A stretch of DNA of 64,000 bases. Source: Epiperipatus broadwayi. Taxonomy: Eukaryota > Onychophora > Udeonychophora > Euonychophora > Peripatidae. Shown piece after piece: positions 1 to 13,409 of the stretch. The notes beneath the pieces are model-generated. The model saw only the letters and a list, made by a program, of their open reading frames with translations. It ran no database searches and was not told the origin of the DNA. The first letter of the stretch is position 1, and every line of letters begins with the position of its first letter. The stretch spans positions 6,546,499 to 6,610,498 of the forward strand of contig JAQFVV010000012.1 of the NCBI GenBank assembly GCA_028023455.1, written 5' to 3'. The translations under genes and the position numbers were made by a program.

Positions 1-3000
1 TGCCATTTTGTTCTCCCCTACCCCTGCCTCCAAAATTTAAATCCATCTTAGAATTTATTAGCTAAGTAAAATAGTCATGTTTTATTAATTTTCAAAGAAC
101 TTGTAATAATATATGATTTTTTTGTTTAGAATTTTCATGGTTATGCATTAAAAAACATCTTCTTTTTATGACTATTATATGTTTAATATGTATATTAATC
201 TTTTACTGAAAACAAAAGAAAAAATATATATTTTTGCTTTATAGTTGATAATTAAAGTTAATTGAAATACAATCTCCTCAACAACCAGAAGTTTATTTCA
301 TCTTGATAAACTTGTGTTACTGTAAGATCTAATCATGGTTTAATAATTTCAAAGAGTCATGATGTCCACATTTAATTTATCTGGGGGAAGCTTATGCAGT
401 GTAAAAAAAAATTATTTATGAATAGCCATGATGTCCACATTTAATTTACCTGGGGGGGGTATGCATTGTAAAAGGGATTTATTTATAATTTTTTGACTGT
501 TATATTCATTCAGGAAAGCAGTGTAAAATTTTTGCCACATTGAGCTATAGTTACTTATTCAAGAACATTTGAAATCATATTCTATAAAAATACCTTCTAA
601 CTTATTGTTTTCATCATTAAGATATGGTTCATAGATAGGGATTTTGGCTAAAATCAACACTTATGTTTCAGCTCTACATATTAACCTTATTTAATTTCGA
701 GGTGTTAGAGACATACTTCAGTTTTTTTAAATTTAAATTTGCGTTTTTGCCCTCTGCTAAAAATTTTGCAAAGCTTTTTTTACGGCTTTAAAATTCATGT
801 ATATTTAATGTCTAATATTTTAAATACATAAAAAATCAATAGATGGCTTGAAAATTCAAGAGGCGGTCCAACAAATGATCGCAAGCTTCACCAATAATGG
901 ATACCCATTATATATTTCACGATCTCAAACCTTGTATGTTCACTTCGAAAAAATATTACAGTCATCGAGAAAATATTATGGTGGTGTAAAAACTTCATTT
1001 GTTGGAAAGTTTATGATTATATTGGTAACATAATTATGTAATAATTATTAAAAATGAAAAGTAAGTGTATTTATATATTCATTTTTTACAGAAATGTTTT
1101 ATTTTTAAATATAAAAGAATATTTTCTTCTAAATATTGTTATTATAAAGATTATAATTGTGGGGAACACAGCTGTCTACAAAATGAGATCATTCACCTGA
1201 TTGGTATTATCATAAAAATTATGAAAAATTGTAAACTTTTAAAGCATAATTTGATAGATTTATAGTTATTAAAAAAAATTTGTTTAGATTTTTAAATCAA
1301 ACTTGAAACAATGAAGATTCCGTTCATTTTATAAATTGAATCAGCTCCACCTAAAATTTGATGTCATGATTACATTTTGTTTTGAATAAATATATTTTTT
1401 TAAATAATTCTAGAAATCAAATATGATTTTTTAAAAATTTATTTAATTTCTAAACAAAAATATCTATCGAATGAGGTCAAATTTATTATATTCCAATAAA
1501 TAATAAAAGTTTAATAACAAAATGAAAGTTGAAAGCTTAAATCAGTTAAATCTAATGAGAACAAAGAAAACTGTCAGAAAAATAGTGAAAATCGGTAGGG
1601 TTAATGTATGTAATTGTGATTCTTTTTTACAATTTGATTACGTCATTTCTAGACTGTAAAATAAATAACATTAGACAATATATATTGCAGGTCATATCAA
1701 TATCAAAAGAATGATTTTATAGTATTTGAATTTATAACCTTCATTTCTGTAAAAAAAAAAAGAAAAGACCAGTATAAATGTAAATATTTAGTATGACCTT
1801 AACAATTTTTGCAAATGTTATTTTTAATTTTATATATTTTAACAATAAAAAAGATTTATGATAATATCTTAAAATATTGAGACATATAAATAAATTGTAT
1901 TTTAAAATTGATAAATTGCCTACATGATCAATATTTGACAAAAACAGAAATATATTTTGCACATAAATTAAACTAAGTAATAATTATTTATAAGGCTTTA
2001 CAAACTCATATTCAGAATTACCTTTTAAAACATAACAAATGTTTCAAAATTAAATGCTTCATCTTATAGATGGTCCTAATGTTTTGCGTTTAATATGCTT
2101 CTGTGACAGCTGAGTATAAACTGTTTCTAGATAACACAAATGTTTATTTTATAAAAGTGTTGTTATTAGATGCCATTCTAGTTGTCTTTTGTAAATATAA
2201 ATATTAAAATTATAATGGAAATTTCTGTTTATTTATCTAGATATATTTCATCTATGATATAACTAGGCAAGTAACTGATTATCAAATGGAATTACAGACA
2301 AAAAATTTATTATCTAGAAAATGTATTTTCTATCTGATGCATCTTAAGCCAAAAGTATATGTCCTTTAACTCAATATTCTAGATTAAATAAAAATTTTAA
2401 GTTGATATAAGTAGTAAACAAACAGAATGTAGGTTTCCTTTTGGTTTAAATTATCTCTGTCAAAAAAAAACCTTTTTTAGTCAATGTGATTTAGTCTGAA
2501 ATGGCAGTTTTAAGATTATTGTTTTAATGGTATGTCATAGTGGAAGTATTTATAGATAAATACATAGAAATTTCATTGTAATTTAATAGTTACATATTAG
2601 ATTTCGTGACTTTATATATGTAAATATTGAAATAAAATAAATAAAATTTTTGATATAATTAGTCAAACAATCAAATAAATTGTCAATTATAATCACAACA
2701 TCTATAATACTTGGACAAAAATACTGTTACTAGTTAGAATAATTTCAATTTACAATGGCAAATTTTAATTGTTTGTTTAATTATATGATAGTTGGACTTT
2801 GTTTTAATGAATACATTTTAAAAATCCCATTATATGCTTATTATAAATTTACAACCGAAATAATAACATGAAATACAATTGGAAAGATAAACTTCTAATA
2901 TGATGCACTAAAAAATTTAGTGCAACTATTCCTAATGTTAGAGATGTGATACACTGAATAATACTAGAGATAAAAATTATAATAAATGTTTTTTTTCAAC
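1..3000. other. AT-rich stretch without a recognisable gene
   Basis: I see no coding signal, RNA gene or clear mobile element here. Open frames are short, interrupted and of the low-complexity composition expected by chance. A 50-bp segment around 358-395 and 428-460 is partly duplicated (shared wording such as catgatgtccacatttaatt), a small local direct repeat. A short palindrome (tgcactaaaaaatttagtgca-like) lies at about 2905-2925. Confidence 0.6.
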
Positions 3001-3144
3001 CACAATTAGAGTATTTAGATTTAACTTGAAATAAAAACATGGGGATGGGTTCAGAAATTAATTAAGCCCATCTCTATTGACTTAATTAATTTTTGGACCT
3101 TCCCCATACTTTTATTTTAAGTTAAATCTAAAAACCCTAATTGT
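3001..3144. repeat. Palindromic MITE-like element, arms about 65 bp
   Basis: The left arm (3001-3066) and right arm (3081-3144) are imperfect reverse complements separated by about 14 bp. Both end in cacaattag / ctaattgt and both contain the matching segments ttagatttaactt and aagttaaatct. I could not define a target-site duplication, so the family of the parent element is unknown. No coding capacity. Confidence 0.6.
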
Positions 3145-3289
3145 AATTAAAGAATCTTTTTTTTCTTTTTAGTGCACAACAAATAAAAGCACTTAATATA
3201 AAAAAAGTTCTCTATTATTTTTAACTTTTATAGTCAATAAATAAAAATATAAAACTGTATTGTACTTTCAACTGACTGGTCACTTATAG

Positions 3290-5700
3290 TTGTTGTATAT
3301 ATTGTAATGGTACAGATCCTGGGAGTGAACCTGGGGTAATAGAAAATCATCATCAAACCCAAGATGATACTTTTTTAATATTCAATATAAAAGGAATATA
3401 GATAATATAATGAGGAATTACTAGAGTATGAGAGATTAACATTAACTATAAGTATGTAACTATATGTTCGTCCAGCATTACCCATAAGTAATCATTCATC
3501 ATCATAACTCAATAGTCAATCTTGTGACTGGATTTGATATGGTTCTATTATAGACCAGACTAATTATTTAGTCCTTACCAGCTTGGGGAAAATTATTTAA
3601 ATATTAATTTGGATGCACAAACATAAGTGCTAATCCATCAGAATATATAACAATAAAATAAAAACAATAATGCTGAGATACTCAAATATGCTAATCATCA
3701 TCAATACTCTACTGGCCAACTATAAACTTAATTTTTAACAATTACTAAACTAAATAAAATGCCAATAAACATCACATGATCATTACCTCTTATGCTTGTG
3801 TATAACTGTTGTTAAAACAGGCAAAACTCACTATAGTATTGCCACACACAGCAATCTAGAGTAATAGCTTGCTGTGTGTGGCAATACATATAGTGAGTTT
3901 TGCCTGTTTTAAATAAAATGTTATGCATGGACTTTAAAAGATATCCTTCTTCATGCCAATTCAGGATGATCATAAACTGGATGTCCATAAACACTAAATA
4001 TGAACCCCTTTTACATAACAGACTATTATGTGCAAATTTGGCTCAGTAACAAATGCTCTACAACTGTTATTGAGAACAAGAGATAGAATGCAACATATAA
4101 TAATTTATAATATTTTAGGATTAAATAAATTCACTGGAGATTTTAACAAAATATAAATTTATTAATAATTATTAAAATGAAATTAAGGTCTGCTGAGTAT
4201 GTCATGCAAAGCAATTAAACCTTCTGATTTTAATTAATACAATTAGCTATCACATTGTGATTTATAATACCTCATAATGGGATTACATAAAACATATATA
4301 TATATATATCAACACACAGATGTGCAGTGTAATAATTTATGAACATATTAAAATTGTCATATAATAATAAAAATATGATTACTTTTAACATATAGATATC
4401 TACCTGATATGCATCTATACAAGCACACAGACACCCAATACCATATGGGAATTGTCATATAATAATAAAATAAGTTATCACATTTTAATGATACATAATT
4501 AATGACAGTTTTCATATATATATATACATGGAAATGTATGCACATGCTGGTATTTATATCATATTTTAATTTGTCAAAATAAACTTATTAAAGATATATT
4601 TTCACAATTGAATTCCATATTGAAAGTATACATAAAATTCATACATATATATCAATCAGTTATTAATTCATTCATTATCTAATGGTAACTGAAAAATGGT
4701 TTTTCTTTTTTTTTTAAAAAAAAAAAGTATTAATTTATTTATAGTTCTTCATAAAAGTTTTTCTTTTTTAAAAAAATAAATAATACCACAACTGTGGCAG
4801 GTTACTCTTGATTAATTATAAATGTCTTTTTAAAAAAAATACTCCAACAAGTCTTTTATTTTCCACTCTAGAATGATTTTTGAAGTTTACTTGTTTTATT
4901 GATCAAAATAAAATTGTTTATGAATTAATTGTTTGTTTGTCTTTTAGATATTCAAATAAAAATTATGTATTTGTTTAACTTTTAAATTATAAATTTTAAA
5001 TGTCATTTTCACTAAAAAAATTATTTTAAATAACTTATCAATTGTATTTTATATACATATGATGTAGCATGTTTGTCTGTGGTTTTCTGCATATAGATAA
5101 AACAGCATACATATAACATTTTTCAGCAAGCTGATGGCCTCTCTGAGTAAGATGTTTCCCTCTAAACAGTAGCTGGCTTATTGTCACTTTCAGAAAAGAT
5201 ATAATCCAGATAACTATTGGCCTGCAGTGAAATCACTTCAGTCTCTATGCTGTCTAATCCACATATAGATATGAGCTATGAATAACACAAAGCAGGTCAT
5301 TTACTTCTATGTGAATCCAAATTCTACTATAGTGAACTAGTAACAGCATGTAAATCCATTGTCTTGTCTTGACTCTTTCCAGTTTAACTTAATCCTTACA
5401 AAAACAATCCTATAAGACCATTATCAAAATATGTTATACAAGCTTTAATTAAAAAATAATTTAATCTAATCAAAATAGATGGTAGAATTTTATAAGTATT
5501 AGTATATCTATTGTAACATAAAAATATGTTTGTTTTAATTTCCAAATCAGAATTAATAAAATATTAATTAGATGTTTTTAAATGTTTAATTTATAAAAAA
5601 AAATTTAATTCAAAATTAGTTAATCCTTAACTGTTATTCCAGTGTAATATATAAAATTTAAAAAAAAAATTTGGCTGTTATTCCTACTTTTCCTTTCAAC
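3290..5700. repeat. Dispersed repeat R, copy R1
   Basis: This block is a diverged copy of sequence also found at 26084-27840 (R2) and about 31235-33026 (R3). The first part (3290-4800) matches R3 and the part from about 4300 to 5700 matches R2. Shared landmarks include the run near 4325 (aataatttatgaacat), the segment around 4410 (catctatacaagcacacag) and the segment around 5430 (tcaaaatatgttatacaagc). No intact reading frame survives. Near 5100-5345 a less AT-rich stretch is shared with R2 at 27065-27365 and may be a decayed coding segment of the parent element. Superfamily not recognised. Confidence 0.7.
3762..3909. mobile_element. Short hairpin-ended insertion, 11-bp target duplication (copy 1)
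   Basis: The 148-bp insertion is flanked by the exact 11-bp direct repeat TAAATAAAATG (3751-3761 and 3910-3920). About 50 bp of single-copy lead sequence is followed by a long hairpin from about 3814: the arms share aggcaaaactcactata and tatagtgagttttgcct, with the inner arms tattgccacacacagcaa and ttgctgtgtgtggcaata. A related insertion with its own 12-bp duplication lies at 32068-32180. Long target duplications suggest LINE-type retrotransposition. No coding content. Confidence 0.75.
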
Positions 5701-5994
5701 TTTGTATATATATGCATATACAATACTATGTTGTGGTGTGCCATGAGACATATAACTGTCTCAATATATATATATCATTAGATATTTTTTCTATAAATTA
5801 ATTCTTATGTATATATCATATTTAGAATGTGTAATAATAATATATGTGTATATAAGTGATTAAAAATATAAAATATTCTTTTAAGTGAAAAGTGTTTGAC
5901 ATTTTTGCTTTTGATTGTAAATTTTCATTTTAAAAAAAATGCTTACCAAAACTATATTTCAATTATACTTTATTTAATACATATAATTTTGCTT

Positions 5995-6120
5995 TACATC
6001 AATTTCACAACATACATATATATATATATATATATATATCACTACATATTTCTGAAGTAAGTTAATATGTGTACTCTTTATTTATATATATTTAATGTGT
6101 GCATATATATATATATATAA
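5995..6120. repeat. AT dinucleotide microsatellites
   Basis: Two pure TA runs (about 6015-6039 and 6100-6119) separated by unique AT-rich sequence. They sit immediately before the homopolymer-rich block described next. Confidence 0.8.
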
Positions 6121-6126
6121 GAAATC

Positions 6127-6838
6127 ATTTAAAATAATAAATTAAAACCACAACCACAAACAAACCCAAACAAACAACAATTAAACAAAAAAACAAAATC
6201 AATCTAAAAAAAAATAATATAATATAAATTTTATTTAAATTTTTAAAATTAAAAAAAAAAAAATAAAAAAAATAATTTTTAAAAAATTAAATTATATCAA
6301 TTTATTATAAAAAAATAAAAAAAAAAAAATAAAAAAAAAAAAAACCAAAAAAATTTTTTTTTTTTTTTTTTTTATAATATAAAAAAATAAATTTTTTTTT
6401 TTCTAATTTTTAAATATTTTTTAATAAAATTATTAATAATATTAATAAATTTTTTTTTTTTTTTTTTAAAAAAAAAATAATAATTTTCACAATATAATTT
6501 TTATACTTAAAAAACACAAAAAAAAAAAAAAAACACCTTCTTTTTTTTTTTTTTTTTTTTTATGTGGTTTATTTTTTTATTCCCTCCAAACAAAAAAATT
6601 TTTTTCTCCAACCAACAACCACCCACCAACTTCCTTCTTTTTTTTTTTTTAAAAAAAGATTTATTTATTTTTTTTTTTTAAAAAAAATCAAAAAAAGGGC
6701 CCCACCTTAAAAAACATTTAAAAAAACAACAAAAAAAACCCAAAAAAAAATCTCATAATAAAAAAAAAAAAAAAAAAAGGGGGGTCACCTGTTCCCAAAA
6801 GGGGCCCCGTAAGAGGGGGAAAAGGGTTAAGTAAATTG
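6127..6838. other. Homopolymer-rich block, probable assembly artefact
   Basis: The composition changes abruptly. The block consists almost entirely of A and T homopolymers of 8-25 bases, ends in stacked runs such as gggccccacc, ggggggtcacc and ggggccccg, and contains almost no mixed sequence. Natural AT-rich DNA on either side does not look like this. The pattern is what homopolymer-inflated low-quality consensus or gap fill produces. I would not annotate biology inside it. Confidence 0.6.
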
Positions 6839-9600
6839 TCTGTTTAAAATTGTTTGACTTTTTTTTTCTTTTATATGAAAAAAAAATTTTTAGAATAAAA
6901 AATTCTTAACAAAACTATATTATAAACAAACTTTTTTATTCCTTAAAATGATCTTTATACAACTCTCTTGAGAGCCTTACTTAAATAAATAAAAGTAGTA
7001 AGAGAACATTTTAAATATTGAAATATCAAAATATTTATCATTTTCCCACCCTCTGTTTTATATTTAAGAATTAGATGACCTGCTTAAAAAAATAGTGTCT
7101 TATGAATTAGCCTGGTATTAATTAGTTGTATACAAATTTTTAAGCAATTTTATTAAATTTAAATGTATTAAATCCTTCTACAAACATACTAAGAAACAAA
7201 CCAATTTTCCAACTTCAATAAAAGCATTTAAAAATGAAATCACTCTTTATCATTTTTAAATTCTTCTAAGAATATTGACTCCTATATTCAAATCAGCTTA
7301 CTGCAATTCATTTTAATAGCCTTATAAACATGTGAATGTAAATGTTCTATTTTATGACCAAGATCTGTTTAGCATCTATCAATAAAGAAAGAGCAAATAA
7401 AAAAACAACACTCAATTAGTTAGCCAAATTCTGGGTAGTGAGAGTTTAGTTTTTAAATATTATTTTATATTTAAAATTATCTAATATTCATTTTCTTACC
7501 AATAATTGGATGGTTAACTGATATGGCTACATTTCAAAAACCTAAAAGATAAGTTCCTAACATGCTTGTAACATGAAAAAAACTTCTGTTTTTATTTGAG
7601 TTTGAACTCCAGGATTTAAACATCATAGGCAAATACACTAACTGTTAAACCATTTTGCAAGCATAGATATGCATGTATATGATATGCAGATCAGTTTATG
7701 TTAGTGAATACGATTACCTAATAACTCTTGATGAATGTTAATAATATTTTTAAATTGTCATTTCAGAAATCTTTCAGCTTTTGAATATATCAGTCTATCA
7801 CTGCATGTGTAAAATATGATCAAAATTTTTAGGCTACTTTTAATCCAAAATATAATCCACACACTTCAGTGAATTTTACTGCTTTTATAAAAAGATTTTA
7901 AAGGGCTTCTTGCTGGAATGTTTAATTTATCTTGTAGCCAATGATTTAAATTCAGATATACAATTTAGATTTTAAAATTTTTTAAACTATTAGGCAAGTT
8001 TAATGATTTTATTTTAGGTAGTAATTCAGCCCACATAGCTACTTATTGAAAAATTAGGATTTAATTACTTTTAGCTAGATAGTAAGCAGTGAGGTAATTA
8101 ATTACAGAACTCTCTAAGAAGCATAATCTCAAGAATATCTTCCTCTTCATTGTTTCTTATGAAAAAATATTGGAAACCCTTTAGCTTCAAATATAGTTGA
8201 TTAAAGAAGCAAGAAGCATTAAACTTTCATCAAATAATAATTTTAGTTAGTTTCTTAGGAAGGCAGTTCCCAAATGACAGACTGAGCCCAACAATTCCAT
8301 TCAGCTGAAAATTAATCTAGAAATCTTGAACTCCTAGTCGGCACTCTGTCAATGCCTTACATCATGCAGGGTACTTATATCAATAATAACCAAATACTTT
8401 TTGTGGTTGTACTTTTTCTCCCACACAAATTGTCTGGTAATGTCGAAATATATTATATACATACTCAGTACATGTAGAAATTTAAAAAGACTGCAAATAA
8501 TTTTGAAATTGGAAATTATAAAAGTCATTTACTACGATAAAATAAATGAGCTTTAAATTTTTTAAATTTAATATATTTATTAGAAGAAATCATCTATGCT
8601 AAATGAATCACGACATAGCATTTATAAGATCAACAGTAGATTTAAAAGTATTAAATTAACCATAAACTTCAGCAGAATCTGAACTGGTAGCAAAACGTCA
8701 ACATGAAAAATTAAATATTTATATTGTAAAGTCAGTTGTGAAAATTGATATAAAGAAATATTGATTTTTAAAACAATTTGCACGCTGTGAAATATTTACT
8801 TCTTAATATTTCTAGATAACGCTACGTTAAAATACATATTTTTAAAAAATATATTGAAGATGAATATATTATAATTTTCTAGTAAGATTCATTCTATATA
8901 CATGAATCTAAAAAAGAAATATGATTTACACACATAGTATGTGTGTAGAAATAATTTTCCTAAAATAAACAATACTCTGATTAGTTGATCTAGTAATCAG
9001 ATTCGTAAGTTGAAAGGTACTATTGTGCATTTTGATGCTCAAACGTCGCTTCACTTTTTGTACAACTGATCATAAATAATTTTGTTATTATACAAATTAA
9101 CTTTAAAAATGTTTTGTGCATGACATGATATAACTCTTGATCATGAAGAGGTAGATTAATATTAATTGCATTGAAATGCTTTTGATAAAGTAACAAAATT
9201 TTACCATCAACAATCACTCAAGATGTATTAATCGTACTGAAAACTATTAAATTATCTTCTATTTTAATAAAAGTCAAGCCCTGGATGGTAGAATGCAAAA
9301 ATAGAGGTGAGAATTCAAAAGCTAACATTTTCTAAATCAGTTTTGATAAGAGTAAGGTAAAATAGTCTTCTCTTGATCATCTGAATGAGATTTTTTTAAT
9401 CTGTCACATGATTACTCAAATATACGATTTTTAGCGCAAGGTCTTGAAGATTATTTAGCATAGAGATAGGTTGGTGGACTCAAAACTGAAGGTTCCAGGA
9501 TAGGTTGTCAGTTGACAAACATAATTTAAAAATTTATCTGAATGAAAGTATTAAATTATCAATTTGTCATAGAGTACTTGAACATTATATGACCTCCTGA
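6839..9600. other. AT-rich stretch without a recognisable gene
   Basis: No gene, RNA or mobile element is recognisable on either strand. Reading frames are short and lack any family motif. Confidence 0.55.
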
Positions 9601-9641
9601 GCAATCTACCATATTATTATTATTGTTGTTGTTACTATTCT

Positions 9642-9875
<234 letters not shown>

Positions 9876-11139
9876 GTTTAAACAATAATGAATTTTATTG
9901 ATCAAAACATGTGGTACATAGAAATATTTCAAGAGATTTTGTCAGGGTTACAGTTGCATTTCAAGTATAATGATTGTTGATTATTATATAAATCTTATTT
10001 ACATTGCTGATTATTATATAGAAGTATATATATATATTTCATGATGTATTCACATGAGAAAAAAATATAAAAATTAGTTTGTATTATTTGAATTAAAGTT
10101 TATTTGTGAAAATCTTGACTTATCCATTGTACCGGACATAGGACAGTGGTAAAGAGACCTGAGACTTGAATTAGGACTGTTGAGGATGAATCCTCAAATG
10201 AGATATAAGAATTAAAATAATACATAATTATATAAAACCTTTTTATTTTTAAAAACAACCAAGATAAAGATTCGAACTCTGGATAGGATTAAAAGATACT
10301 TTAATTTAATATTATATTAAAACAATTTATTCTAAATGTACATTATTTATATAGTTCATGCTAGAATAGTTTCATTATGCTTACATCTGTGATCATTATG
10401 GGATGTCATGCTAATACAAATATAGTGTGGTTTATTTATATGCCAATATATTTTTAAAAAGTTACACAATGGGTTTAAGAAGAGAAATGCTATTTTAACA
10501 GATGATTAAATAATGACCTAAACAAAGGAATTTATAATGAGACACGTTAATGTTTGAATAAATTAGTATCATGTATTTAACAAACTTTGATCGATGCCAA
10601 TTCGATCACACAAGAAATTTACATGTATGTAACTATGATGCCAGGTAAATTGGCTCTGACATCTGTTACATTTATTAAATATTAAACATCAAAGTTATAA
10701 AACAAATGTCAATATAATAATTTTAATTTTTGAATTAAAATAAAATAAGGAAAATTCATTTACGCATGTGGGAGTCGCTCATCTAAGGGGAATAGCTTAA
10801 CACAAGATTTTCGTGACATTTCAAATATAAATACATTAATAAATAACAAAATGGGTTAGTTATATCACAGTGTTATGGCTTACTGATTAGTTTTAGGCAT
10901 GATTCTAAAATACTATAATAAATGGTGGTGCGAGCATGAGGCAGCAAATATAAAATTCGGTTCATTTTTGGCCAAGGAGACACTTCATCATTTATGTGAG
11001 AGAAATGGTGCACCCATTCTTCTCGTGGGCTATACCTGGAGAGAAGTAATGTAAGGAGATGCAATGGTTCATGTAGGTTACCCATACAGGGCTTCCGCTA
11101 CTGTTTCTGAAGGTGTCCTAGGGCATTTACAATGCCAGC
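9876..11139. other. AT-rich stretch without a recognisable gene
   Basis: Nothing recognisable in 9876-10860. From about 10860 the base composition is slightly less AT-rich, leading into the weak LINE-like segment that follows. Confidence 0.5.
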
Positions 11140-11275
11140 TAAAACATATTAAGTGAAAATGGAGGATTAAGAATTCCCAATGAACCTCAAATTATGATAA
11201 AGCAAATAATGATGATGGCTGACTTATTCTGGCAATGCTATAAAACTATAATATGTTCTTTAATGACATCAAAAT
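11140..11275 (+). pseudogene. Possible non-LTR retrotransposon fragment
   Basis: A short plus-strand frame reads ENGGLRIPN followed by PQIMIKQIMMMADLFWQC. The GGL-x-IPN wording followed by a Trp-containing hydrophobic stretch resembles the region downstream of the reverse transcriptase palm in many LINEs. The frame is only about 45 codons, starts after a stop and ends at a stop, so it is a fragment at best. Chance resemblance is a serious alternative. Confidence 0.22.
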
Positions 11276-11613
11276 AACCAATGGTCTAAATATAAACATT
11301 TAATTGGGTGTAATGGTATGACTTATACACTAAACCAAATTGATATATATTTATATATATAACAAAAACAAATGTGTGGTAAAGATATTAATGTAAAATT
11401 TAAATCCATTAAAATAAACACACACATTAATTCCAAAATATAACTCAAACAACAAAATATGATATATAGATAAATATCAACAAATTATAAATTATCTGAA
11501 CGTTTTCAAAGGCTTACCCTTCATTATCAAGGACAATACAAATTTTAATAATTTTCAAACAGTATACTAATATGCAAATGTACAACTAACATAGGCTAAT
11601 ATGCAAATAAGGG

Positions 11614-12240
11614 TTAAAGTGCCTCAGCATGCCACTTCTTTAATAAAGCGTAAAAAGATTCTCTCTTATTCAATGCGTGCTCGTCCGAAATGATAAAAAC
11701 TGCCTCCTTAACTTTTCTTCTCAGATCACTTCTCTCCCTACCCATAATTTTAGGTTCATCCAGCTTGCATGCATGACCTGCAGCAATTGCATGCTGTACA
11801 AAAATTGATGGGTGGAATGAATCAGCCATAGCTCTATTGTATGAATATATATGCTGGGACAATCTAACCTGAACGGATGCTTTCGTTTCTCCATAATATG
11901 CAGCATGACAATTGTGTTCTCTGCATGCAATTTTGTAGACTGCCTGTTGTGCATGAATCGGAGGAATGAAATCTTTAGTATTATTTAAACATCTATTCAA
12001 GTTAGGGGGTGATCTAAAACATACACAAAACTCCGAATGGAAGATTTTACGCATTTTATCATGAATATTACGAATATATATATATGGTAATAAAATCCTA
12101 GGTTTATCTTGCTGTCTAATCCGATTATGTCTTCTTTTGAATTTCACAATTATCAATAATTCGAGGGTTATATTGGGCCTTAATAAGATCATTTCTGTAA
12201 ATTTCAATGTTGTTTCTCTTGTCATTTTCAAAACTACACA
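11614..12240 (-). pseudogene. GIY-YIG endonuclease domain of Penelope-like element 1
   Basis: An open minus-strand frame ending at 11614 contains a segment beginning AVYKIACREHNCHAAYYGET, followed by a conserved Arg in VQVRLSQH and a Glu-rich end (REHNCH, KEAVFI). This is the Penelope version of the GIY-YIG nuclease fold, in which the two Tyr-containing strands (VYKI and YYGET) and the downstream Arg are landmarks. The nuclease would nick target DNA for reverse transcription. The frame is intact for about 200 codons but the RT part upstream is in a different, broken frame, so a functional protein is unlikely. The first residues of the open frame are probably not native. Confidence 0.85.
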
Positions 12241-12289
12241 GACAGTCGTTTCTATACAAAAATGATTTGAGGCCAGCAAATGATGAATG

Positions 12290-13056
12290 ATTTATATGGC
12301 CCGTATATGAATGGGCTTAATGTTCATTTTATAATAAAAATGGTCTGCTTTGATCATTACTTGCAGATCTAAATATTTGATGCTGTTTGGTGCTTCTGCA
12401 TGACTAACATTTATTGTAAGGCCTGATACCATAGTGAGATCATTTTTAATATCATCCATTGTTTCCTTCAGAGCAGCAATAAAAATATCATCTACATATC
12501 TGACTTACATCACCAATCCATTATTCATGTATCTAGGCAAAACAATTCTTTCGTAGGCATTCATCATCAGACTGGTGATAATCCCACTCATTGGGAGACC
12601 ATCGGCCATCCGTCGAGCATATAAAATCATTTATTATTGAACACCACATAAATATTACGGTTCATCCATTCTAGTACAGCCACAACAAACTTGACATGTT
12701 CTAGATCCATTCCATAATTGATTAGAGCTTCTCTGACTACAATGATCGATTTTGGCCTGTCTATGGATCCATAAAGCTCTGCTACATCAAGTGGTCATTC
12801 CTGTATGTTGATCTGGATGTACATCTCTCAATTTATTTACAAAATCAAATGATTATTTGATAGTGTACTCTCCATATCCAGTCGTTTGAGTGATCCATTG
12901 ATTTATGATCTTGGCCACTTTGTAGTAGTGATGAACTTCACCAAAGTCAATCATCAATCTTAACTGAAATATAAAACTATATGAATGTCTTAATGAAATA
13001 CAATTACATTTCCCTTCATTAAATGGGTCCCACATACATTTGGAATCAATAAGCAT
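12290..13056 (-). pseudogene. Reverse transcriptase of Penelope-like element 1
   Basis: Minus-strand pieces in shifting frames read, in order: an N-terminal palm fragment (12853-13056, with TTGYGEYTIK), a segment DVAELYGSIDRPKSIIVVRE near 12700-12790 corresponding to the first catalytic motif, GLPMSGIITSLMMNAYER near 12550-12605, and RYVDDIF near 12495-12515 with the catalytic aspartates present. A TAA stop precedes RYVDDIF by one codon. Frameshifts occur near 12850 and 12640. The catalytic aspartates survive but the gene as a whole is dead. Confidence 0.85.
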
Positions 13057-13060
13057 TATT

Positions 13061-13405
13061 TAACAATATCACACTCAAGGTGCTACACATAAATGATTAT
13101 TATTACATTTAAGAAGAGTAACAGTCATATTCGATAAATATATATGTGGCAGTATTACAATAATAATCTGCCCAGAAATAGAAATGATATTATTTAACAA
13201 GTTCTCAACACAGCAAACAATGGCTTTAAAACAAATAAAGTAATTAAAATATCCCTGAAGCACTGAAGATTTAAAAGACTAATCTAAAATATAGGCTTAC
13301 AGAGTTGAGTTGACTTGCAAATAATTATAAAAGTAAAATTTACTGCACTAAATAAAATGTAGGATTTAAACTTAAATAGATGTAAGCATTTACATATATA
13401 TATAT
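13061..13405. other. AT-rich spacer
   Basis: No recognisable feature between Penelope-like element 1 and LTR element 1. The last 17 bases before the LTR are an AT dinucleotide run that supplied the insertion target. Confidence 0.5.
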
Positions 13406-13409
13406 ATAT

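Larger units (their letters stand above)
11500..13060 (-). mobile_element. Penelope-like element 1, decayed
   Basis: A minus-strand Penelope-like retroelement: reverse transcriptase remains (13056 down to about 12290) are followed by a GIY-YIG endonuclease-type end (to 11614). This RT-then-GIY-YIG order is diagnostic of Penelope-like elements. Downstream of the coding part (11500-11545, minus strand) lies ttgataatgaagg...tgaaaacgttcag, a motif of the kind found in Penelope terminal repeats. No full terminal repeats or target duplication were found. The element is broken by frameshifts and stops. Confidence 0.85.

Noticed and set aside
10873-11085. Minus-strand open frame of 70 codons
   Set aside because: No recognisable motif, no conserved start context, and plausible by chance.
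11500-11545. Hammerhead at the end of Penelope-like element 1
   Set aside because: The core-like box (TTGATAA) and a self-complementary AACGTT follow the pattern, but stem I does not pair and extra bases separate the box from stem II. Too degraded to annotate.
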